This document shows positions 1 to 6,341 of a stretch of DNA of 17,102 nt, one piece after another. The notes below the pieces were generated by a model. The model ran no database searches and was not told the origin of the DNA. It worked only from the letters and a program-made list of their open reading frames with translations. Both the position numbers and the translations under genes were made by a program. The first letter of the stretch is position 1; the number at the start of each line of letters is the position of its first letter. Source of the stretch: Bacillota bacterium (GTDB lineage: Bacteria > Bacillota > Dethiobacteria > SKNC01); contig SKLX01000076.1 of the NCBI GenBank assembly GCA_007121375.1, positions 1 through 17,102 on the forward strand, given 5' to 3'.

Positions 1-579
1 ACACACCTAAAGGGTAAGGTTTATATAGATGGGGAAAATATTTATTCCGAGAAAATTGATGTGGTAAACCTGCGTAAAAGGGTGGGAATGGTTTTTCAAA
101 ACCCCAACCCCTTCCCCAAGTCAATTTTTGACAATATTGCCTACGGGCCCCGGGTTCACGGCTTAAAAGACAAGACAAAGCTGGGGGAAATTGTGGAAGA
201 AAGTTTGAATCAGGCGGCCCTGTGGGAGGAAGTGAAGGACAGGTTGGGAAAACCTGCCCTGGGTTTATCGGGAGGCCAGCAGCAGCGCCTCTGCATTGCC
301 CGAGTCCTGGCGGTCCAGCCGGATATCATCTTAATGGATGAACCCACTTCAGCCCTGGACCCCATAGCAACTTTGAGGATTGAAGAACTGGTGCAGGATT
401 TAAAAGAAAATTATACCATTATTATTGTTACCCATAACTTATCCCAGGCAGCCAGAATTTCTGATTACACAGCCTTCTTCCTCCACGGTGAAATAATCGA
501 ATGTGGGGAAACCGATAATGTTTTTACTAACCCTCGGGAAGAAAAAACAGAAGACTACATCACCGGCAGATTTGGTTAA
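1..579 (+). CDS. pstB: Phosphate ABC transporter ATP-binding protein PstB, 5'-truncated
   Basis: This is the ATPase subunit of the high-affinity phosphate importer PstSCAB. It hydrolyses ATP at the inner face of the membrane to drive phosphate uptake. The reading frame is open from base 1 (THLKGKVYIDG...), so the gene begins upstream of the window and the Walker A loop is missing. Visible parts are the Q-loop region (FQNPNPFPKSIFDNIAYGP, where PstB proteins are highly conserved), the ABC signature LSGGQQQR at bases 265-288, Walker B ILMDEP at about 328-345 followed by the D-loop SALDP, and the switch His in IIIVTHN. The PFPKSIFDN stretch and the adjacent phoU separate PstB from other ABC ATPases. 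It is the promoter-proximal partner of phoU, 27 nt before the phoU start. The pho regulon site, if there is one, would lie upstream and out of view. Confidence 0.96.
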   Translation, partial: THLKGKVYIDGENIYSEKIDVVNLRKRVGMVFQNPNPFPKSIFDNIAYGPRVHGLKDKTKLGEIVEESLNQAALWEEVKDRLGKPALGLSGGQQQRLCIARVLAVQPDIILMDEPTSALDPIATLRIEELVQDLKENYTIIIVTHNLSQAARISDYTAFFLHGEIIECGETDNVFTNPREEKTEDYITGRFG

Positions 580-606
580 AATAAACGAAATTTGGGAGGG
601 CTAAAG

Positions 607-1263
607 TTGGGAAGAAAATCTTTTCACGCCGAACTGGAAGAACTGCAAAAGGATATATTAAAACTGGGAGGCCTCGTGGAACAGGCCATATATAAAGGAG
701 TAAAATCCCTGGAGAAAATGGATTTTAAGCAGGCCCAGGAAGTCATTGATAACGACGATGTAATTGACAACTATGAACTGGAAATTGAAAATAAATGCCT
801 GACCCTGATAGCCCGCCAGCAACCCATGGCCCGGGATTTAAGAACTATCGGTACAGCCCTGAAAATAATCACTGACCTGGAAAGAATGGCGGACCATTCT
901 ACAGAAATTGCCCGCATTACCAAAAGACTTGAAGGCCAGGAGTTGATTAAACCCCTGGTAGATATACCCCGCATGGCCCAGCTGGCCCAACGGATGGTGG
1001 GAGAAAGCTTACAGGCTTTTATACAAAGGGATAATAAAATGGCCGTGGAAATGATAGAACTGGACCACCAGGTAGACCACCTGTACCGCCAAATTTTTCG
1101 GGAACTACTGGTCTTGATGATGGAGGAGCCTCGAAACATAACCCAGGCTACTTACCTCCTCCTGGTAGCCCGCAACCTGGAAAGGATTGCAGATCATGCC
1201 ACAAACCTGGGAGAATGGATTATCTACATGGTAACGGGAGTAAAGAAAGAACTAAACCAGTAG
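607..1263 (+). CDS. phoU: Phosphate signalling/transport regulator PhoU
   Basis: PhoU is a cytoplasmic, all-helical protein that links the Pst transporter to the PhoR sensor kinase and represses the Pho response when phosphate is plentiful. The sequence shows the usual two PhoU repeats. Each carries a E/D-rich metal-binding helix: DVIDNYELEIENKCLTLIAR with later TDLERMADHS in the first, and ELDHQVDHLYRQIFRELL with RNLERIADHATNLGE in the second. At 218 residues it has the family's normal length. I place the start at TTG 607 because GGGAGGG at 594-600 stands 6 nt before it. An in-frame TTG at 592 would have no ribosome binding site and would overlap this one. It follows pstB closely and is followed by hairpins, so it is the last gene of the pst operon. 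Confidence 0.95.
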   Translation: MGRKSFHAELEELQKDILKLGGLVEQAIYKGVKSLEKMDFKQAQEVIDNDDVIDNYELEIENKCLTLIARQQPMARDLRTIGTALKIITDLERMADHSTEIARITKRLEGQELIKPLVDIPRMAQLAQRMVGESLQAFIQRDNKMAVEMIELDHQVDHLYRQIFRELLVLMMEEPRNITQATYLLLVARNLERIADHATNLGEWIIYMVTGVKKELNQ

Positions 1264-1288
1264 CAGGGTAAAAAAAATTACCCCTGGC
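1264..1288 (+). other. Small hairpin directly after phoU
   Basis: GGGTAA (1266-1271) pairs with TTACCC (1278-1283) around an A-rich loop, and the flanking CAG/CTG can pair past a bulged C. No T-run follows, so it is not a good terminator by itself. It may be an RNA-stabilising or attenuating 3' structure ahead of the stronger hairpin at 1320-1352. Confidence 0.4.
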
Positions 1289-1319
1289 CTTTGATGGTAT
1301 ATACGGGGGCAGTCTTAAT

Positions 1320-1352
1320 AAATAAGGGCCTGAAAGAGGCCTTTATTTTATT
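1320..1352 (+). terminator. Rho-independent terminator of the pst-phoU operon
   Basis: AAATAAGGGCCT (1320-1331) pairs with AGGCCTTTATTT (1337-1348), with one G-U pair and a GAAAG loop. The 3' arm is T-rich and runs into TATTT. It separates phoU from the promoter of the next gene. Confidence 0.75.
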
Positions 1353-1374
1353 TGTCATTTTTTTCTTTGTCCTA

Positions 1375-1403
1375 TTGCCTTAACCAACCAATAATTATAT
1401 TAT
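1375..1403 (+). promoter_or_regulatory. Sigma-A-like promoter for the HDAC-family gene
   Basis: TTGCCT (1375-1380), a 17-nt spacer and TATTAT (1398-1403) match sigma-A -35/-10 elements well. The predicted transcript start is near 1410, which gives a very short leader. The ribosome binding site AAGGAGGG ends 5 nt before the ATG at 1426. No operator is evident. Confidence 0.65.
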
Positions 1404-1425
1404 CTAGTATATAAGGAGGGTTTTT

Positions 1426-2487
1426 ATGAGGACGGCCATTCTTTACAGTGAGAAATTAAGGGAATATGACCTGGGCCATGTCCTTAGCGGAGACCGATAC
1501 GGGGCCTTCATGAAAGTTTTCCGGGAAAAACTGGGAGACCACCCCGCCTTCCAGGTAGTTGAACCCCCCACCGCTACCCACCAGGACCTGATGATGGTCC
1601 ACCAGGAGGAATATATCAGGCGGGTAGAAAGATGTGAATCCCGGGACCCGGATACTCCCCTGAACCCCGGGGTAATAAGGTCCACAAAGTTAATGGCGGG
1701 GGCAGGCAAGCTGGCAGGAGAACTGGTCCATTCCGGTAAATACCAGAAGGCAGCCGTCATCGGCGGAGGTGTGCAGCATGCAGGGAGGCACTACGAAAAG
1801 GGTTTTGGAGTATTCAGTGACGTAGGTTTATGTGGGGAAAACCTCATGCAAAACTACGGGGTGGAAAAAATTCTGATCCTGGACTTTGATGCCCATGCGG
1901 GAGACGGAATATATCAAATATTTGCAAAAGACCCCCGAGTCTTGTTTATTTCCCTCCACCAGGACACCAGAACCTTATACCCGGGGCCCTCTTACCAAAA
2001 TCCCATGGGAGAAGGAGAGGGGCTGGGCTATTCTCTCAATATACCCCTTCCTCCCCGGACGGGGGACGAGGCCTACGGGTATGTCCTGGACCACCTGATT
2101 TCCCCCCTGGCCCGGGAATTCCAGCCGGAAATAATATTAATGGTTGACGGCAGTGACCCCCACTTTATAGACCGGATAACCCAGATGGGAGTAACCCTGC
2201 AAGGCCTGTATATGATTGGCGCCAGGGTAAGGCAAATTGCCCGGGAGGTAACGGAAGGCAGGGTGGTATCCTTTAATGGCTCTGGATATGACCCCAGGGG
2301 AATTTTGTTCCCCCTGGGCTGGCTGGCTTCCATCTGCGGGCTTGCGGGAATAGAGATTTCCCTGGAGGAACCCTATCCCCTCCCTCCTGATCTCCATTCT
2401 GATAAAGGCCTGGAAAGAACCAGAAAAATAGTAGAAGAAATAAGGAAAAAGTACGCTCCTTACTGGAAATGCCTGGCCGATAGCTGA
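1426..2487 (+). CDS. Histone deacetylase-fold (arginase/deacetylase superfamily) hydrolase, divergent active site
   Basis: This is a 353-residue protein of the AcuC/HDAC/acetylpolyamine amidohydrolase family, zinc enzymes that remove acetyl groups from lysine or polyamines. The zinc-site motifs are present: DFDAHAGDG (Asp155 and His157, matching the family's DxDxHxGxG) and GSDPHFIDR (Asp244). The transition-state Tyr is likely Tyr288 in GSGYDPR. VHQEEYI near residue 58 matches the family's early VHxxxYI motif. The His-His pair normally found before the GF motif is Gln117-His118 here (GGGVQHA), so one of the two catalytic histidines is replaced. The following GFC..ND consensus is also changed, to GFGVFSD. 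The gene has its own promoter and is convergent with the methyltransferase gene. The substrate cannot be told from the sequence. acuC is a possible name, but no aco/acu genes are nearby. Confidence 0.85.
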   Translation: MRTAILYSEKLREYDLGHVLSGDRYGAFMKVFREKLGDHPAFQVVEPPTATHQDLMMVHQEEYIRRVERCESRDPDTPLNPGVIRSTKLMAGAGKLAGELVHSGKYQKAAVIGGGVQHAGRHYEKGFGVFSDVGLCGENLMQNYGVEKILILDFDAHAGDGIYQIFAKDPRVLFISLHQDTRTLYPGPSYQNPMGEGEGLGYSLNIPLPPRTGDEAYGYVLDHLISPLAREFQPEIILMVDGSDPHFIDRITQMGVTLQGLYMIGARVRQIAREVTEGRVVSFNGSGYDPRGILFPLGWLASICGLAGIEISLEEPYPLPPDLHSDKGLERTRKIVEEIRKKYAPYWKCLADS

Positions 2488-2510
2488 ATTATCCACCCCA
2501 TAAATATTCT

Positions 2511-3128
2511 TTAGCTCTGACCTTTTTCCTTTTCCACATATATGAGCTTTACAATGTCCAGAAACAGATGAGTGGTGGAAACCTTTTTAAAACCAACCTG
2601 GCGGGCCAGAACCTCCGTATCCCTGGCAATATGGTCTCCGAATAAACGATAAAAAGGACCGGAGATTATGTTCATCATCTTCCCCAGTTTTCCCCTGGAA
2701 TTAACATGCTCCAGCATAAGGAGCCTACCTCCGGGTTTTAGTACCCGGTATATCTCCTGCAAGCCTGCACGAGGGTCATCCACCTGGCAGAAAAGAAAAG
2801 AGGAAACAACGGTATCAAAGGAAGCTTCTTTAAAGGGCATGACCTTCACATCCCCCTGCACAAACTCCACGGGCTTTTTCATCCTCTCTGCCCTAAGTCG
2901 TGCCCTCTGGAGGTATTCCTCACTGAGGTCCAGGGCCGTTAAGGAAACTCCAAAAGGGTAATAAAAAATGTTAAGGCCGGTGCCGACCCCCACCTCCAGA
3001 ATCCGGGGACCTTTAACCTGGTTCCAGAGTTTACGCCTCCATTTTTTTACCAGAATCCCTTCAAAGAAAGACAGCAAAAAATCGTAGGCTATCCCTTTCA
3101 ATCCACCTTTTAACAATTTATTACCCAC
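2511..3128 (-). CDS. Class I SAM-dependent methyltransferase (UbiE/phospholipid methyltransferase-like)
   Basis: This is a 205-residue Rossmann-fold methyltransferase. Motif I is LEVGVGTGLN (about residues 44-53), the acidic residue that binds the SAM ribose is Asp67 in TALDLS, motif II-like QGDVKVMPF holds Asp93, SFDTVVSSF (103-111) is motif IV-like and LKPGGRLLMLEH (130-141) is the post-II motif. The short basic N-terminal region without a signal peptide and the LKPGG/EH motifs resemble UbiE and small-lipid methyltransferases, but the substrate is unknown. The GTG start at 3128 has AAGG only 4 nt upstream. A TTG at 3116 sits 8 nt after AGGTGG and may be the true start. The gene stands alone and ends 23 nt from the convergent deacetylase-fold gene, with no obvious terminator between them. 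Confidence 0.85.
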   Translation of the reverse strand: MGNKLLKGGLKGIAYDFLLSFFEGILVKKWRRKLWNQVKGPRILEVGVGTGLNIFYYPFGVSLTALDLSEEYLQRARLRAERMKKPVEFVQGDVKVMPFKEASFDTVVSSFLFCQVDDPRAGLQEIYRVLKPGGRLLMLEHVNSRGKLGKMMNIISGPFYRLFGDHIARDTEVLARQVGFKKVSTTHLFLDIVKLIYVEKEKGQS

Positions 3129-3272
3129 CTTTCCTTAACCGCCATTACTCTATTTTTTTCCCACTATAATTTTTAGTGCCTTTAATATACCACAATTTTC
3201 CCCCGGCTGCTGGAAATCCTTCTATAAATATTGTAATATAAGGTTAAATCCCATGGAAAGGAGATAAAGAAA

Positions 3273-4688
3273 ATGAGCAAGAAGAAAAGTAACTTGCTGA
3301 AGACCGATGGAAAACTTTCTTTACGGTTGACGACACTAATAGTTATTGCTCTGGCACTGGTTCTTGTAACTCTCTTTTATTTCATTTCTACCCGGGATAC
3401 TGCCCTACCGGATACTGAACCCCCTCCTACAGAACCCATAGAAAACGATCAATTGCAGGAAATAGGAGTCGAACTGACAGCAGAGGGTTTCACCTCCCCG
3501 GTAGCTTATGTTTCTCCTGATGACGGAACAGGAAGAATGTTTTTAGTTGACCAGGTAGGCTTGATCTGGATAGTAGACGCAGATGGAAATGTCCTGGAAG
3601 AAAGTTTCCTGGATATACAGGAGGAATTGGTGGATCTGACCCCTGATTTTGATGAGAGGGGATTATTGGGATTAACTTTCCATCCCAACTTTAAAGAAAA
3701 TGGACGTTTCTTTGTTCACTATAGTGCACCTTTAAGGGAAGGCGCTCCGGAAGAATGGGATCACACCGGCGTAATAGCAGAATTTGAAGTCAGGGAAGAT
3801 GACTCAAATATTGCTGATCCTGAATCGAAAAAGATTATTCTTGAAATTGACCAGCCCCAATTTAATCATAACGGAGGACAAATTGCCTTCGGCCCCGACG
3901 GTTATTTATATATTACCCTGGGAGATGGCGGGGGAGCAAATGACGTTGGGCTGGGACATCCTGAGATAGGGAATGGACAGGATACCTCCACCCTCCTGGG
4001 AAGTATACTGAGAATAGATGTTGATGAGGGTGATCCTTATTCTATCCCTGATGATAATCCCTTTGTTGGTAAAGAAGGCCGGGATGAAATCTTTGCATAT
4101 GGATTGCGAAACCCCTATCGTATTTCTTTCGATGCAAAGGGTGATAATGAGCTCTTTGCAGGGGATGTGGGACAAGACTTATGGGAAGAAGTTAACATTG
4201 TGACCAAAGGAGGTAATTATGGATGGAATATTAAAGAGGGAACCCACTGTTTCGATCCCGAAAACCCCACAGACCCTCCTGAAGAGTGTCCCTCCGTTGG
4301 TCCCCGGGGAGAACCTCTCATCGACCCGATACTTGACTACAGAAATGCCCGGCACGAAGGAATTGGACTTGCGGTCATCGGTGGTTATGTTTATCGGGGC
4401 GAGGCAATTAATGCCCTGGAAGGAAATTATATTTTTGGAGACTGGAGTCTTGATTTTAATGAAGGAGACGGCACTGTCTTTTCCGCCAGTTCAACTAATG
4501 GAGATTGGGATTTTTGGGAACTGGCAGTTACAAATAAAGAAAATCAGCGTTTAGGATTATTTATAACAGGAATGGGCCAGGATGCTGATAAAGAATTATA
4601 TGTACTGACCACAGAAAATTCCGGGCCTTCGGGAAATACCGGAAGGATATTTAAAATAGTGCCCCCAGGAAATAAAAACCTGGAATAA
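3273..4688 (+). CDS. Membrane-anchored PQQ-dependent sugar dehydrogenase (glucose/sorbosone dehydrogenase family)
   Basis: This is a 471-residue protein with one N-terminal membrane segment (residues 20-38, LTTLIVIALALVLVTLFYF), a Pro/Glu/Thr-rich linker (45-60) and a six-bladed GSDH beta-propeller facing outward. Soluble PQQ glucose dehydrogenases and Ylii-type aldose dehydrogenases oxidise sugars and pass electrons to an acceptor. The landmarks are GLLGLTFHPNF (130-140), HNGGQIAFGPDGYLYITLGDGG-type blade with the likely catalytic His199, GLRNPYR (277-283) with the Arg expected to contact PQQ, DVGQ..WEE (298-306), GGNYGWN (313-319) and GGYVYRG (370-376). The ATG has GGAG 9 nt upstream. The adjacent DOMON lipoprotein is a plausible electron acceptor. 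No PQQ biosynthesis genes lie in the window, so the cofactor, if used, would come from elsewhere. Confidence 0.9.
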   Translation: MSKKKSNLLKTDGKLSLRLTTLIVIALALVLVTLFYFISTRDTALPDTEPPPTEPIENDQLQEIGVELTAEGFTSPVAYVSPDDGTGRMFLVDQVGLIWIVDADGNVLEESFLDIQEELVDLTPDFDERGLLGLTFHPNFKENGRFFVHYSAPLREGAPEEWDHTGVIAEFEVREDDSNIADPESKKIILEIDQPQFNHNGGQIAFGPDGYLYITLGDGGGANDVGLGHPEIGNGQDTSTLLGSILRIDVDEGDPYSIPDDNPFVGKEGRDEIFAYGLRNPYRISFDAKGDNELFAGDVGQDLWEEVNIVTKGGNYGWNIKEGTHCFDPENPTDPPEECPSVGPRGEPLIDPILDYRNARHEGIGLAVIGGYVYRGEAINALEGNYIFGDWSLDFNEGDGTVFSASSTNGDWDFWELAVTNKENQRLGLFITGMGQDADKELYVLTTENSGPSGNTGRIFKIVPPGNKNLE

Positions 4689-4760
4689 TCAAGAGGTCTT
4701 AAGGGCTTCCTTTTAAGCACAAGGCTTTATGATATTAACATTTTATGGAGGTATTAACCT

Positions 4761-5351
4761 GTGAAATATTTTCTCCTTTTCACCCTGATACTAAGCTTGA
4801 CCCTGTTTTTGGGATGTGAGACTCCCGAGGAGCTTAATGATGAAGAATTAAATCTTATGGCAAGGACACAAGAGCCCTTGACGGTAGATGGATCCCCTTC
4901 GGGATACCCGGCAGCACCAGTTCAAATAGCAGTTGCAGATATTCATCTGGCCCATGACAGTAACTACCTCTATGTGCACATGGAAGGTGAAATTCAGGGC
5001 TGGGTTGCCGTAGGATTCAACACCTCCGGTGGCGAAATGGATGGTGCCAATATGATTCTTGGTTACCTGGATGGAGATGACCCTGCCTTCCGGGATGATG
5101 TGGGTTGGGGCCTTAACCATTCAGAAGCAAATGTAACAGCCCTGGAAGATTTTTACCTGTCCTACCAGGAAGGGACAGCGGTTATGGAATTTTCCTATCC
5201 CTTATCTTTTCCAGAGGAAGAAAACTACAATATCAAAGAACTTACTCCGGGAATGACCTATAGCCTCATAGTTGCTTACCATGACAGCTCCAGTGATATT
5301 AACCAGCGGCATACCGACGTGGGGAGCATTGATTTTACTGTTGAGCCCTGA
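4761..5351 (+). CDS. DOMON-domain lipoprotein, possible b-type cytochrome partner
   Basis: This 196-residue protein is exported as a lipoprotein: the hydrophobic start MKYFLLFTLILSLTLFLGC ends in a lipobox with Cys19. Residues ~40-195 fit a DOMON beta-sandwich (dopamine beta-monooxygenase N-terminal type, shared with the cytochrome domain of cellobiose dehydrogenase). The core is GWVAVGFNTSGGEMDGAN (80-97), followed by MILGY and a late QRHTDVGSIDF strand. The heme-binding members of this family use a Met and a His. Met93 in GEMDGAN and His184 in QRHTD lie where such ligands are expected, so heme binding is a fair guess but unproven. The start is GTG with GGAGG 9 nt upstream. It begins 72 nt after the PQQ dehydrogenase, with no strong terminator between them, so the pair is probably co-transcribed. 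Confidence 0.82.
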   Translation: MKYFLLFTLILSLTLFLGCETPEELNDEELNLMARTQEPLTVDGSPSGYPAAPVQIAVADIHLAHDSNYLYVHMEGEIQGWVAVGFNTSGGEMDGANMILGYLDGDDPAFRDDVGWGLNHSEANVTALEDFYLSYQEGTAVMEFSYPLSFPEEENYNIKELTPGMTYSLIVAYHDSSSDINQRHTDVGSIDFTVEP

Positions 5352-5465
5352 GCCGGGATATAGTTTTTTATATTAAATCAAAAATTCTTCTTTTTTACGT
5401 CATATTTTTATACCCCCTTCGTCTTCTTTAGTAAAAGAAAGATTAAAAAAGGGGAGGAATGAAAA

Positions 5466-6083
5466 ATGACAAAGAAATTTTGGATCATGGGAGCCGTAAT
5501 ACTTATCCTGGCATTGGCTGCCGGGACCATCACCGCTCAAAGCATCTGGGAGCAGAGGGTGGAAAATCAACCGGAAAAAGAAATTGAAGAAGAGGCCCCG
5601 GAAAAATGCCTGGAGCCAGAAGAATCAATGAAGGGAGAAGGGGAAGAAGATAGGGACAGGGAAGATATAAACCTGCGAAAAGGGGAAGGAATGCTTACCG
5701 GACGGATTGACAGCCATTCGGTAGAAATTAAGGTTAAGGGTAACCACCAGGCTTTTGGCCTGAGTGAAGAAATGAGGGATAAGGAATTTGCCCCGGGAGA
5801 CATAAGCTTTAAATATTATGTAGATGACCAGGGACGCTCCATTATTACCCAGGCTGATTTCCAAAGCCCCAGGGAAAGTGAAGTCCACACGACAGAAGGT
5901 ATCTTTAGAGGTAAGGCTGACAGCCACACTGTGGAAATAGAAATAGAGGGTAAGCCCCGGGCCTTCGGGGTAGAGGAAAACCTGTCCTTCGCAGGTATTG
6001 ATACAGGCCAGGAGCTTTTCATCGCTTATCAGGAGGATGATAGGGGCCGGGAAGTAATTATAAAAATTGAAAAAATCTTTTAA
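5466..6083 (+). CDS. Secreted protein with a two-fold internal repeat, function unknown
   Basis: I do not recognise a named family. Residues 6-25 form a signal peptide with a likely cut after TITA. An Asp/Glu/Lys-rich, low-complexity stretch (about 33-72) follows. The rest is a tandem duplication. Unit 1 (about 75-132) begins GMLTGRIDSHSVEIKVKG and carries AFG, then ends in a DDQGRSII strand. Unit 2 (about 144-204) begins GIFRGKADSHTVEIEIEG and carries AFG, then ends in DDRGREVII. Each unit looks like a small beta-barrel or beta-sandwich. The start at 5466 is fixed by GGGGAGG 8 nt upstream; an ATG at 5459 is out of frame. It sits 114 nt after the DOMON lipoprotein gene, on the same strand, and is followed by a strong terminator. 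It may belong to the same unit. Confidence 0.8.
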   Translation: MTKKFWIMGAVILILALAAGTITAQSIWEQRVENQPEKEIEEEAPEKCLEPEESMKGEGEEDRDREDINLRKGEGMLTGRIDSHSVEIKVKGNHQAFGLSEEMRDKEFAPGDISFKYYVDDQGRSIITQADFQSPRESEVHTTEGIFRGKADSHTVEIEIEGKPRAFGVEENLSFAGIDTGQELFIAYQEDDRGREVIIKIEKIF

Positions 6084-6105
6084 CTATCTATAACCCAGGT
6101 TTTTT

Positions 6106-6165
6106 AAAACCCCCTGGCAGTAAAACTCTCCCTTCCGGGAGAAGGAAAACTGCCAGGGGTTTTTT
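6106..6165 (+). terminator. Rho-independent terminator after the PQQ-DOMON block
   Basis: CCCCTGGCAGT (6111-6121) pairs with ACTGCCAGGGG (6149-6159), which is followed by T6. The long loop holds its own inner hairpin (CTCCC/GGGAG at 6128-6132 and 6137-6141), making a two-part structure. A-run upstream (6106-6109) and T-run downstream make it potentially bidirectional. It also lies just past the end of the minus-strand operon ending at 6175, so it may serve both sides. Confidence 0.85.
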
Positions 6166-6174
6166 ATTTAAGCT

Positions 6175-6339
6175 TTAAGCCCAGATAGGAAAGCCAATAA
6201 GTCCCCAGTAGGCCAGAAATAGGGTAGCAGGTGGTGGTAACTCCTCCCCCGGAAGTTCCGATTGAGCTACTACCGGAGAAATGCTGCCAATCAACAATAG
6301 CCCTGTTATCAAAAGTATTAGTAAATTCTTAGCAGTCAT
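6175..6339 (-). CDS. 54-residue secreted or membrane peptide coupled to the AAA+/RyR gene
   Basis: The translation reads MTAKNLLILLITGLLLIGSI then SPVVAQSELPGEELPPPATL and FLAYWGLIGFPIWA. It has a basic start, a hydrophobic stretch at residues 5-20 and a signal-peptidase-like site after VVA (residue 25). A Glu/Pro-rich middle follows, then an aromatic, hydrophobic C-terminal segment (about 39-54) ending in GFPIWA. It is either secreted as a ~29-residue amphipathic peptide or stays as a two-span membrane peptide. The ATG lies 2 nt beyond the TAA of the 886-residue gene. Its ribosome binding site GGAG, 8 nt upstream, sits inside the last codons of that gene, which is typical of translational coupling. 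I know no family for it. Confidence comes from the ribosome binding site, spacing and peptide features. Confidence 0.7.
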   Translation of the reverse strand: MTAKNLLILLITGLLLIGSISPVVAQSELPGEELPPPATLFLAYWGLIGFPIWA

Positions 6340-6341
6340 AT

